A stretch of 64,000 nt of DNA from Colletotrichum lupini (lineage: Eukaryota > Ascomycota > Sordariomycetes > Glomerellales > Glomerellaceae). Shown one piece after another: positions 1 to 10,996 of the stretch. The notes below the pieces were generated by a model that was not told where the DNA came from, searched no databases, and was given only the letters and a program-made list of their open reading frames with translations. Every line of letters begins with the position of its first letter. Position 1 is the first letter of the stretch. The stretch is taken from assembly GCF_023278565.1 (NCBI RefSeq), contig NC_064673.1:620001-684000 (forward strand), in the 5' to 3' direction. The position numbers and the translations under genes were made by a program.

Positions 1-2107
1 TATAAAATCGTAAACGACTTTAGCTATTAGCTAAATAAATAGTTCGTAAATATAAGCTTAGGGATTATAAAAGTAGTTAATAAATTTTTTTATAAGCGAG
101 GGGTATTATTAACGTAATTATAATTATAAGAATTATATAAAATCCTAATAGTAATAATTATAAAAGAGGAATTTATATTATAGAGCTAAGTATAAGTTAA
201 TAGAGCGTATAATTGCTTTAATAAATTTAAAAAAAGAGTAAACAATTTAAATTTCTTTTTTATAATTACTAATGGTAATTTATTATTATGAAAGGATATA
301 TAGAGGTAAAATATAGTACTAGAAATACGATAATTAATAATTCTATTTATTTTAATCTATAGCTTATCGCTATTATTAATATAAAATCCGGCGCTAATTA
401 GTTAATAAAAAAGGAAGTAAACGACTTAAAGTTATTAATAATACGTAGCGACGTAAAGATCGTATATAAATACTAAAAATATAATAATAAATATAAAGTA
501 ATTTATAAACTTTAAAAAGATCTTTTTAAAAAAGAAATTATATTTTAAAAAGAAGTACGAGGGTTTATAAAAAACCTTAATAATATTTTATAATTATTAT
601 AAAAAAGTCGGGATTAGGGAATATTAGTACTATTTAGTAATTAATATTATACTTATAAATAAGGCCTCTAATTATTATTACGAAGTAGTATATAACCTCG
701 ATCGAAACGACTTTCTTAGTATTATTAACATAATCCGAAGCCGCTTTAAAACTTATAATAAGAATCTAAAGCTTCTATTTAAACTATAAGTAAACTTTTT
801 TATTTCTATAACTAAGATAATAAAGGGTAAATTATAAATAAAAATCTTTAAAAAGCTTATTAATTAAATTAATAAGTTAGTAAAAACCTAGCTAAATAAG
901 GGGATTAATGAGCAAAAAGTTAGATATTTTTATATTATAATCTAGTATATATTAAAAATAAAAATAACCTTATACTAAGTACTTAAAGATTATAAGACGC
1001 TCTATTTAAAGCTAAGATTTAGTTTTAATATTAAAATAAGAATACTACGCTAAACCTATTTCTAAATATATAACGGCCCTTATTAATAATATTAAGTTAA
1101 TTAGATATATAATAAAAAAAGGAAAGAAGCTAGGTATAGTAATTATTAATAAGGAGGCCTAGATTTATTAAATAAATAGAGATTTAACTTATAAATAAGG
1201 TAATAAAAAATAATACTTTATTTATAAAAAGGATAGATATTAGTTAAGTAACTATTTTAAAAAAGAGCGTATTAAATTATATAAATAATATAAAAAGTTA
1301 AGAGTAGTAAATAATAAAACTAGCTTTTATTAATTTAACTAATTCTTTATTATATATATAAGGGTAGATCTAGGGGTACGGAACTTAATAAAAATAACTA
1401 AATTAGCGGCTTAAAATATCCGCCCCCTATAAGAAATTCGGAAAATAAAAAAGATCTTACCTCCTATATTAATAAATTAAATTATAATAAAATTAATAAT
1501 ATTAACTACTTTTTTTTGCCCCGTTAGTTTTTAGAAAATATATAAGGCTAAACGAATAAAAAATAATAAAAGCTCTTAATAAGTAGGCTTTTATTTACGG
1601 ATAGTAGGGGAAAGTCCCTTAGATAATAAATATAAAAATAAATAAAAAGACGAATTTAATAGCGCAGAATTTTATTTTTTTAATACTTAAAGAAAAGATA
1701 GTACCTTTTTTAATATTAAAAAAGAAAGATAGTACTAAGTAATTTTAGGGGTAGCTACAAAGGTCTTTTTTATACTACTTAGATTACTTAAATACTAAGC
1801 TTATATAAGTATTCTATATAAGCAAAAAGTATAGCTTAAATAATTTCTATAGGATTATTTTAGATATTAAGGTATTATAATACTTAATAAGAAGAAAGGG
1901 GTAATTCTAAGTATTATAAAAAATCGCACTAATAACGCTTAATATATTAATAATATATATTATAAGAATTAGTTTTAGCTTAGGTAAAAAAATTATTACC
2001 CTAAGTATAATAAAAATAGAGACGTACTTCGGAGCGATAACTTTTTATATTTTATTTATTAATACCCTATTTCTCTTATATTTAAAAAATATAAATTAAC
2101 TAAGTAT
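1..2107 (+). mobile_element. Copia family, fragment A (gag-protease part)
   Basis: Internal fragment of the same Ty1/copia family as the full copy at 22182-29126; it lines up with about 23776-25870 of that copy. It enters from the left edge and stops at 2107, where LINE-like sequence begins. Despite heavy RIP a gag zinc-knuckle signature is readable at 1214-1270 (cysteine and histidine codons changed to tyrosine, followed by KKER for the family's KEER), and a decayed protease motif lies near 1850-1890. All frames carry stops, so nothing can be expressed. It may be the left half of the copy whose right half is at 16262-20004; that is inference, because about 0.6 kb between the halves is missing and the left LTR is outside the window. 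Confidence 0.8.
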
Positions 2108-2769
2108 TTGTTTTTTTTATTTCTACCTTTGCTAGTTACTCGGGCGATTCTCGATATTAGCTATATAGTATTAATATATAGTATTAGTAAATACTCCTAC
2201 TATCTCATTAAACTATTTTTCTTTAGATTTTCTACCTTTTTAAACTTTCCCTCTTATAAAGTTTATAATTACGGATTAACGGTAATATTAGGCATAATAT
2301 TACTACTTTATAAGCCGTTTACTTAGCTAAGTTTACGGCCCTCTAGGTAATAATAGCTTATAATAGTAGTATTAGAGATACTATCGTCGCCGTTATTAAA
2401 AATAGCTAGCGCTAACTTCTATAAGTACGTCTACTTTTTAACTTTACTTACGCATATATATATATTTATTACCTCGTTTTTTTTATTAAAATCGAAAAAC
2501 GCTATTTCCCTTACCGTTTATTATTATTACGCTATTACTATTACTATTATTATTAAATCGTTTACTTATTCTTAAACATATATTATTAAAATACCGAGAC
2601 GCTAATAACTCGTCGACCTATAGGGATGCCTTAGGGAATATACCTAGTAGTTCGATCTTATTAATATTATACTAAAAGACCCCGAACTATAGCAAGGTCG
2701 TTTTAAGGAATACGGATTAAATACTATTAATTTAAAAATCCGAAATACGTATCTTAATATAAGTATTAC
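2108..2769 (-). mobile_element. LINE-like element, truncated copy 1 (minus orientation)
   Basis: This segment is the reverse complement, with RIP-type transitions, of about 5090-5696, and its first 170 bases match 6450-6623. All three copies share one end (here at 2108) and vary in length at the other, the pattern of 5'-truncated LINE retrotransposition. This copy lies head-to-head with copy 2, so the pair can look like long inverted repeats of a DNA transposon. Its 5' side is cut off by the copia LTR starting at 2770. No reverse-transcriptase motif is visible, so the LINE assignment rests on end structure and on the TSDs of the other two copies. The small open frame at 2108-2326 is a low-complexity shadow. 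Confidence 0.6.
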
Positions 2770-2975
2770 TATCGGATTAGAAATCTAATTCGACTACGGC
2801 ATATAGCCGACTACGTAGGGGCTAATTAGGGGGCCTTATTTAGGATTATTATAGCTAGCCTAACTTATAATTAGAACCTCTTTTTTATATTTACAACGCA
2901 AATATTTATATAGTTTAATTAATATCTTTATTAACTACGGTTCGAACTAACTACCCTATAATAAGGATACTAATA
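2770..2975 (+). repeat. 5' LTR of copia copy B1
   Basis: Aligns over its full length with the LTRs at 22182-22384, 28924-29126 and 19801-20004, differing mainly by RIP transitions. It ends GGATACTAATA like the others and is followed directly by the element's leader. Confidence 0.85.
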
Positions 2976-3877
2976 CTAATTAGTAATTAAATTTTATTAT
3001 TATAAATTAATAAAGTATCTCGCTATATAAAAGAGACGATCTTTTAATACCGTACGGGATAAGAGATTCGTATTAATTAACCTTATAAAAGTAAATAAAA
3101 AAGGGTAATCCTTAAATACTATACGGAATTAAATAATTATAGCCCTTTATTATTTACGAAAAGTTAATATTTATGATATTAAATTATATTAATTAACGGA
3201 ACTACTTAAGTAACTAGCCTTTTACTATCGCTTTAAATAGCTTTTTTACTAAATAACTTTTCTATAGCCGGCCCGTAATTAGAAATTAACTAGTTAAATT
3301 AATAAAAAGAATACCTCCGAGGCGACTACTTACTTAATTAATTAGTATAATAAACGAGCTTACTAATATAATATAAAAGAGCACTGCGTAATTAAAAAAA
3401 AGGATCTCTAAACTAGGTCCTAATAGTATCGAGTTAAGAGTATCTTAGAAATTAACCTAAGAAGAAGGCGGCTATCCTAAAGTAGTCCTATAACCTCCTA
3501 CTATAATTATTATTAACTTAAAAAAAGGCTAAAAGGACGAGGATTTTTTTTTTAAAAAAAAAGAGTCCTTTAAAGTACTATTAAAAGGCTTTTTTTTATA
3601 CTAATTCCTAGTATAAAATTATTAATTTTAAGAAATTAAATAAGTAATAGAGGGGATTATTAATAAATAATAATTACCTAACTATAATTAAGCTATAAAA
3701 AAGACTACTTAAAAAATATAAAATAGGGTATAAAAAAGTAATAAAAAAGAAGATTTCTAAGGTATTTAGCCTTATTAAACATAAGTAAAAAGAGGGTATT
3801 TTTGATAAGTTTTTAACGTTTATAATTTTATAAAAAAGAGGGCTTAACTTTACTAACCGTACTTAATAGCTTATATA

Positions 3878-5938
3878 ATAGTTTCTTTCCGGCTTTATAA
3901 ATATAAAAGATCGACCTTAACTGGATTACGTTTTTAAAAGAAATTATATAATACGGTATACTTTTTAATTATATAATATACGTAATATACTTTAAATACG
4001 CGCTTAACGTAATATAGTGATTTTAATACGAAAACTGCTATATAATTCGGGATAAGTAAGCTACTTTACGTAGCGGCGCCGGTTAGAAAAGTTAACGGTA
4101 AAAGTCGGCTATAATAATTAGCTATAATAGTCGGCCGTAATAGTTAGAGGCGGCCCTTAACCGTAGAAGTTCTAAACTTTAATAGCGACGTAGAGGTTTT
4201 TTAAAAAAGGGCTAAATAGGCGAATATTTACTACTTATACTAAAGCTTATAAAAATTCTTTTTATCCTTATCGCTTTTAATATTACCCAAAGCTCTATTT
4301 AAACTAAATAAATCTACTAAATAAATCTATTAAATAAACTTATTAATATATAAATTACTACTCTACTCTTAGTATATAATTAGTAATTAGTAGGCTAAAG
4401 ATACCCGTTAATAAGTCTACCCCTCTCGGGCTAGGCGCCCTCTTTAGCTAGCTTAACGCTATAATTATCGTAACTAATATAAGTATACCCGAGGATTAGT
4501 AAAGTACTTTTTAGTAGTACGGAATTCGGCTAAGTAATAATATAAATACCGTAAATAGCCGGGCCGGTATAGATATTAAGATCTAATATATTAATACTAG
4601 CTTAGAAATTATATTTTACGGAGTTAGAAATCCCTTTAATACGGGCTATATTATAAACGTAAGGGAATATATAAGGGGCCCCCTAACCCTTAATAAAAAA
4701 GAGTATATAATATAGGATCCTTTTGGGGTCCGGTCCGCCTTATTAGGGGCTATCTTCGCCTTCACGAGTAAGCTAGTCTATTAAGGTTAATATCGAGTTT
4801 TTATTACGTAATAAACTTTATAACTAATAATAGCTAGCCGTAAATATTAATAATCTTACCGTAATATATTAATCGCCCTTTTAATAGCTAAATACTACCC
4901 CTTACTTTCTCCCTTTATTTTATTTAATAATAACCTCTCTTTATTACTATTTTTATTTAATACGCTCGTTTATGCTCTTTTTAAGCTTTTAATTATATTA
5001 TTAAGTCTAGGCTTATTTATATTATTATATTATATTAAAAGGGCGCCGATAAGGGCAACGCTTATTATAATATATTTATTTATTTTCTATAAGTTAATAT
5101 TACTAATATAGTATTTATTAGGGCGGTCTCTCTATAGCTCGGGGTCGTTTAATATAATACTTATAAGATCGAACTTTTAGCTATTAAGGAAGCCCTAAGG
5201 GTCGACGAGTTATTAGTAATATCTTAGTATTTTAATAAAGTATACTTAAAGTAAATAGTTAGATAATAATAGTAATAGTAATAGCGTAATAGTAATAAAT
5301 AGTAAAAGAAGCGTTTTTTTAATTTTAATAAAAGAAACGAGGTAACGAATATATATATATATAAGTAAAGTTAAAATAGGGTAAATATTATAAGGTTAAC
5401 ATTATTTAATAACGGTAACGAGGGTATCTCTAATACTACCGTTATAAGCTATTATACTTAAAAGGGTAACTAACTTAGCTAAGTACGTAGGCTTATAAAG
5501 TAGTAGCGTCGGGCGCTTATTACCGTTTATAATCCGTAGTTATAAACTTTATAAAAAGGAAAGTTAAAAAGTTAAAAAATCTAAAAAAAATAGTCTAGCG
5601 AGATAGTATAAGTATTTATTAATACCGTATATTAATACTATATAACTAATATTAAGAATCGCCCGAGTAGCTAGTAAAAGCAGAATACTAAAATAAATAT
5701 AATATAGGATTTAGCCGCTTACGTAGGCTAGTACTAAGAGGTCTTATATACGTTAAAATAAGTATAGCTCGCCCTTTAGATGGGCGGGGGAAGGTCGGGA
5801 GCTATTAATAAAAAGAAGATAACGGTCGAGTTAATTAATTACTATTTTAATTAGTAATTAAGTATAGAGCGTAATATACCTAGTTTTCCCTAATACGTAA
5901 TATATAGTACGGCCCCGGTAGATTGCTCTGTCGGGGGG
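3878..5938. mobile_element. Element U, copy 1 (about 1.1 kb, interrupted by a LINE-like copy)
   Basis: Matches 17647-18734 end to end once the LINE-like insertion at 4720-5696 is removed. It is bounded by a 17-bp direct repeat: 3861-3877 (ACTTAATAGCTTATATA) and 5939-5955 (ACTTAATAACTTATATA, one RIP-type difference). One end is TAGTTT-(C/T)-TTTCCGGC, the other runs into TCGGGGGG. There are no clear terminal inverted repeats, and TSDs of 13 and 17 bp in the two copies point to target-primed reverse transcription rather than a cut-and-paste transposase. The copies are equally long, so this looks like a non-autonomous retroelement; no protein motif is readable. Confidence 0.6.
4720..5696 (+). mobile_element. 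LINE-like element, copy 2 (5'-truncated, 14-15-bp TSD)
   Basis: Sits inside element U copy 1. The direct repeat 4705-4718 / 5697-5710 (ATATAATATAGGAT, extended to 15 bp if one C/T RIP difference is allowed) flanks it, and the uninterrupted site is visible in U copy 2 near 18531-18545. Its 3' end is A-rich and identical in position to copies 1 and 3, whereas its 5' end lies further upstream than copy 3. That is the hallmark of LINE-type 5' truncation. Confidence 0.65.
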
Positions 5939-6449
5939 ACTTAATAACTTATATAGCTCTTTTACGAGCTACTTAGCGTTTATTTTTAATTATTTATATA
6001 AAATACCGCCCTAAAAGAGGTAAGTTAAGAAAGGAAGCTATTTAGAAATTATAAAAAATACGAGGCTTAAAAAGCTAAAAGTATATAGAACGGCGGAAAA
6101 TTAATAGCTAATAAGAATCCTAAAACTAATTATTATATTTTTTTATAATAATATAAACGTTTATTACTATTATTAAGAAAAGGAATTACTAAAACCTACT
6201 TTTTTATATTAAATAAAAAGGAGGGTCTTAGTAAATATAATAACTAGCGATTTAAAAAAGTAATAATAATTATTAGAAATAATAAAAACGAGAGTAATAG
6301 TAAAACGGTAAGAGGAAGCGGGAATTTCCTAAACCTTAATAAATTCGTTAAGTAATAAAAATACGGATTTATTATAGCTAATACGTAGATTAAATATATC
6401 CCTATTAAGATTAAATACGTTAATAATTATTAATATAAGTATAAGCTAG

Positions 6450-6623
6450 GCCGTTTATGATCCGTAGTTATAAACTTTATAGGAGGGAAAGTTAAAAAGT
6501 TAGGAAATTTAAAAAAATAGTCTAGCGAGATAGTATAAGTATTTACTAATACCGTATATTAATACTATATAACCGATATCGAGAATTGCCCGAGTAGTTA
6601 GCAAAGGCAAAATACTAAAATAA
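6450..6623 (+). mobile_element. LINE-like element, copy 3 (174-bp 3' stub, 15-bp TSD)
   Basis: A 174-bp stub equal to the 3' end of LINE-like copy 2, inserted in copia copy B1. The 15-bp direct repeat ATAAGTATAAGCTAG is present at 6435-6449 and 6624-6638; the copia full copy has the single, uninserted version near 23535-23550. It ends in an A-rich tail (ACTAAAATAA). Confidence 0.7.
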
Positions 6624-9158
6624 ATAAGTATAAGCTAGAGTACGACTTTTAGTAAGTTAGGGTAAGGGAGAAGAGAAAGGAACCCGATCCTAAATAGAAT
6701 CCTAATCCTTTATAAATAGGTAAATATTAACCCGGACTATTAGAGGATATAAATATATAAAATCGTAAATTAGCTTAATAATAAGTAAATTAACGTAGTA
6801 TTAATCTATTTAACTAAGGTTTATAAAAAAAGTGGCTATAAGAATAACCCCTATTTTATAAGATCGTAAATAACTTTAATTACTAATTAGATAAATAGTT
6901 CGTAAGTATAAGCTTAGGAATTACGAAAATAATTAATAAATTCTTTTATATACGAGGGGTATTATCAATATAGTTATAGTTACGAGAATTATATAAAATC
7001 CTAATAGTAACGATTATAAAAAAAGAATTCGTATTATAAAACTAAGTATAAGTTAATAGGGTATATAATTACTTTAATAAATTTAAAAAAAGGGAAATAA
7101 CGTAGATTTCCTCCCTATAATTACTAACGGTAATCTATCGTTATAAAAAAATATATAAAAATAAAATATAGTACTAAAAATACGATAATTAACGATTCTA
7201 TTTATTTCGATCTATAGCTCGTCGCCGCTACTAATACGAAATTCGGCGCTAATTAGGTAATATAGATTTTTTTTTTTAAATTACTAATAATACGTAGTAA
7301 CGTAGGGATCGCATATAAATACCGAAAATATAATAATAAATACGAGGCAATTTATAAACTTTAAAAAGATCTTTTTAAAAAAGAAATTTTATTTTAAAGA
7401 GAAGTATAAGGGTTTATAAAAAACCCTAATAATATTTTACGATTATTATAAAAAGGTTAGGATTAGGGAATATTAATACTATTTAATAATTAATATTATC
7501 TTTATAAATAAAGCCTCTAATTATTATTACGAAGCAGTACGTAATTTCGATCGAAACGACTTTTTTAATATTATTAACGTAATCTAAAGCCGCTTCGAGA
7601 CTTATAATAAGAACCTAAAGCTCCTATCTAAGCTACGAGCGATTTCTTTTATATTTATAACTAAGATGATAAAAAGTAAATTATAAATAAAGATTTTTAA
7701 AAAGCTTATTAATTAAATTAATAAGCTAGTAAAAACTTAGCTAAATAAGGGAACTAACGAGTAAAAAGTTAAATATTTTTATATTATAGTTTAGTATATA
7801 TTAAAAATAAAAATAACCCTATACTAAGTAATTAAAAACTACGAAACGCTCTACTCAAGGCTAAGATCTAGTTTTAATATTAAAATAAGAATACTGCGCT
7901 AATCCTACCTCTAAATATATAATAGCCCTTATTAATAATATTAAGTCGATCGGATATATAAAAAAAAAAAAGAGGCTAAATATAGTAATTATTAATAAAG
8001 AGGCCTAGATTCGTTAAATAAATAAAGATTTAACTCGCGAGTAGAATAATAAAAAAATAAATATTATATTTATAAAAAAAATAGATATTAATTAAGTAAC
8101 TATTCTAAAAAAGAGCGTATAAAATCGTACGAATAATATAAAAAGTCAAGGGTAATAAATATTAAAACTAGCCCTTATTGGTTTAACTAATTCTTTATTA
8201 TATATAAGGGTAAATCCGGGGGTATAGAACTTAGTAACGGTAATTAAAACAATAGCTTAAAATATCCGCCCTTTTATAAGAAATTTAAAAAATAAAGAAA
8301 ATCTCGCCCCTTATACTAATAAATTAGACTATAATAAAATTAATAATATTAACTACTTTTCTTTTACCCCGTTAGCCTCTAAAGGATATATAAAACTAAA
8401 TAAATAGAAAGTGATAAAAGCTCTTAATAAGTAAGCTTTTATTTATAAATAATAAAGAAAGGTCTTTTAAATAATAAATACGGAGGTAATTAAAAAGGCG
8501 AATTTAATAAGGCAAAAGCCTATTCTCTTAATATAAAAAAAAACGCTACTTCTCTTAATATTTAAAAAAAAAGAATATAGTACTAAGTAAATCTAGGGGT
8601 AGCTAGAGGAGTATTTTTTATATTACTTAGATTTATTAAATACTAAGCTCGTATAAGTATTTTACGTAAATAAAAAGTACGGCCTAAATAATTTCTATAG
8701 GATTATTCTAAATACTAAGGTATCGTAATAGTTAATAAAAAGAAAAAAGTAGTTCTAAGTACTATAAAAGATCGTATTAATAATGCTTAATACGTTAATA
8801 ATAAGTATTATAAAAATTGGCTTTAGTTTAAGTAAGGAAATCGTTACCCTAAGTATAATAAAAATAGAGATATACTTTAAAATAATAACTTTTTATATTT
8901 TACTTATTAATACCCTATTTCTCCTATATTTAAAAAATATAGATCGACTAGGTATTATATTTAATAATACGAAGAATAGAATCTATAGTAATAAGTACTT
9001 TAAAATAATTAAACGATAATAGGGGTATACGTTTATAAGACTTATTAATAATACGAAGTTAATTAATTATTTAATAAAAAGTAAGCTTAGATAATTATAC
9101 TAGAGATTTGGGTACCCGTTAGTTACAAAGCTATATAGCCTCTTAAAGTAATTAGGTA

Positions 9159-9694
9159 AGAGTTTTGCTATCCGGGTAGTACTATTTAGCTATCCGGGTA
9201 GTAGTCTACTTTTTAGATTAATAAGGGCTTATAGCTATAGAGCTCGGGCTATAACCCTATACCTATACCCGCTATACCTATATACAGGCTACCTAGCATA
9301 GTTACGTAAAGTAGCCGTAAGTACGTTTAGTCATAATTACTTATAGTTATAATTACTTATAGTCGTAATTACTTATAGTTATAATTACTTATAGTCGTAA
9401 TTACCTACGGTCGCAATTACCTACTTAATTACCTACTTAATTACTTACTTAATTACCTATTTTTATAAGTAATTATAACTATAAGTAATTACGACTATAA
9501 GTAATTACGACCGTAGGTAATTACGATAGTACGTACTTACGGCTATTATAGTTATAGCGTATATACGCTAAGTAGCCCGTAAATAAGTATAGCGGGGTAA
9601 AAGAGTTTAGAGTTTTAATAATAGGTTCTAATTAGTTTAAAAAGTGGATTACTACCTAAATAGCCAAATAATACTACCCAGATAGCAAAACTCT
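9159..9694. mobile_element. MITE 1, with repeated 15-mers in its termini and a hairpin core
   Basis: A 536-bp element inserted in the copia integrase region; the uninterrupted site is visible in the full copy around 26085-26105. It has terminal inverted repeats of about 64 bp, whose left and right versions differ almost only by C/T and G/A changes, and a 6-bp TSD TAGGTA (9153-9158 and 9695-9700). Each end reads: 8-nt cap AGAGTTTT, 15-mer GCTATCCGGGTAGTA, 7-nt spacer CTATTTA, then the same 15-mer. The core (about 9316-9540) is made of repeats of TAATTACTTATAG-type units arranged as a large inverted repeat able to fold into a hairpin. No coding capacity. The same end architecture is seen in the element at 20538-21351. 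Confidence 0.8.
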
Positions 9695-10482
9695 TAGGTA
9701 ATAATAATATTAAAATAGGGGCGCTAGAGTAGTTAACGAAAGTATATTACTAATACTAAATAAATATATAGAGCCTACGCAAATTTAAATTTAAATTACG
9801 TAATAAGCTTAACTTTAATTAAGAAATCGTTATTAATATCTTTTACTTAAATAGTCAGCTAGTCCTATATATTATTAACGTAGTTATATTTCTTTAAGTA
9901 GGGCAATTCTTTTAGGATTTATAAATAAAAATAGTATAAGTAGCCCTATAAAAGGGATAGATCGATATATATTAAAAACCGCTAAATAATATTAAAACCG
10001 ACGCTAATATTAGTTTTAAATTAGTAAAATTTAAAGAAAATATAACGGCCTATAGTATATAGCTAAAAGTCGTACCCGTTAAAGCGTATTATAGTATTAA
10101 AAAGGTAAAAAGGGTATATTAATAATTAAAAAGGGTATTTAAAATTATTAAAAAAGAAAATCCCGATTTTACTAATAATAAATACCTCTAAATAGTACTT
10201 AAATACTATAATAATACTATAGGACCTAACGGATTTATATTAACGCTATTAATATTTAGAGTATATTTAAAAACGACCTTAGCTTTATTACTATTATTAA
10301 ATATAAGTTAACGAGCCTAAGTAATTAAAAAAGTAATATAAGTATTACGCGAGGTAAGTATAAAAAGGTAAGTTAACAAAGTAATTATTACGTATAATAA
10401 GCCTAATATAAGGGGTAATTTAAGTATATTATTAAATTCGGATATATAAGTATAGTACGAAATTACTTATTAATAGGCTAAG

Positions 10483-10996
10483 TGTTACGAAGGTAACTTT
10501 GTTTACCTTATTATTCGCCTTATTATCAATATTACGTAAGCAAACTATATACCATATTAATCTACGATTTCTGTAGATTATTATAGGTATTGATTATGTA
10601 AGTAATACTGCTTATATAAGCTTACGTGAGCAATGGAAAGTACTAGAAGGTAACTGAATAATTTGGAATTTACTCGAGGCGGAATTACGTACTACGATTA
10701 CGCATTCACTTACGTATACGCTTATTAATTATATCATAATTAATAAGCAATGGAATATTCTAGTAGGAGGTTTTTATGCCTATATATAGGCGTGTATTTA
10801 CCTACCTAGACCTTTTGTTAAGCAAGTAACTTCTCATATAGTAATTCAACTATATTACTCTCTTTACTATAAAAACCTCTTTTATATACGCTTATATCCC
10901 CTATATTTATATATCCTTGCTTCTATATGAATATTCACTTTTTATATTCTTTATAAGAATATCCCGCATTACCTCGTTAAAGCTATACGTGCTAGA
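10483..10996 (+). repeat. 514-bp LTR-like repeat, copy R1 (at a chimeric junction)
   Basis: Begins TGTTACGAAGG and ends GTGCTAGA. It is 514 bp long, exactly as copies R2 (52382-52895) and R3 (55160-55673, reverse), with only a handful of transitions and no indels. Unlike everything around it, it retains many CpA/TpG dinucleotides, so it is barely touched by RIP. It contains a perfect 13-bp inverted repeat with a 3-nt loop (10720-10748) and a palindrome GCCTATATATAGGC (10778-10791) that could be a TATA-type promoter core. The flanking 5-mers (CTAAG left, TATAC right) do not match, and it joins a truncated copia to a truncated gypsy element. A solo LTR is the best guess, but the 3' end is not the usual CA. 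Confidence 0.7.

Larger units (their letters stand above)
2770..10482 (+). mobile_element. Copia family, copy B1 (5' LTR to integrase, then broken)
   Basis: The 5' LTR is 2770-2975 (the element begins TATCGG, from TGTCGG) and is followed by the same leader as the full copy. The internal region runs through gag (zinc knuckle about 8062-8118) and protease into integrase and stops at 10482, equivalent to about 26860 of the full copy. Four later insertions interrupt it: the 1.1-kb element U1 (3878-5938), LINE-like copy 2 inside U1 (4720-5696), LINE-like copy 3 (6450-6623) and a MITE (9159-9694). About 280 bp around 3655-3860/5956-6020 have no counterpart in the full copy. The right end abuts a 514-bp repeat instead of the rest of pol. 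The 5-mer before the LTR (ATTAC) does not match the 5-mer after the LTR at 19801-20004 (ATATT), so B1 and B2 are probably different insertions. Confidence 0.8.

Noticed and set aside
2108..2326. 72-codon open frame in the AT-rich region
   Set aside because: Low-complexity translation of RIPed LINE-like sequence; other copies have stops in the same frame.
2108..5696. A fold-back DNA transposon with 600-bp inverted repeats
   Set aside because: The right arm has its own 14-15-bp TSD and a shared 3' end with a third, shorter copy, so two head-to-head LINE-like insertions explain it better.
8783..9019. 78-codon open frame in copia copy B1
   Set aside because: Part of the decayed protease/integrase region; stops occur in the family's true frame and the product is I/K/Y-rich noise from RIP.
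10483..10996. R1 as the 5' LTR of the gypsy element at 10997-16261
   Set aside because: The 3' LTR of that element (16052-16261, after a clear polypurine tract) is about 210 bp and unrelated in sequence.
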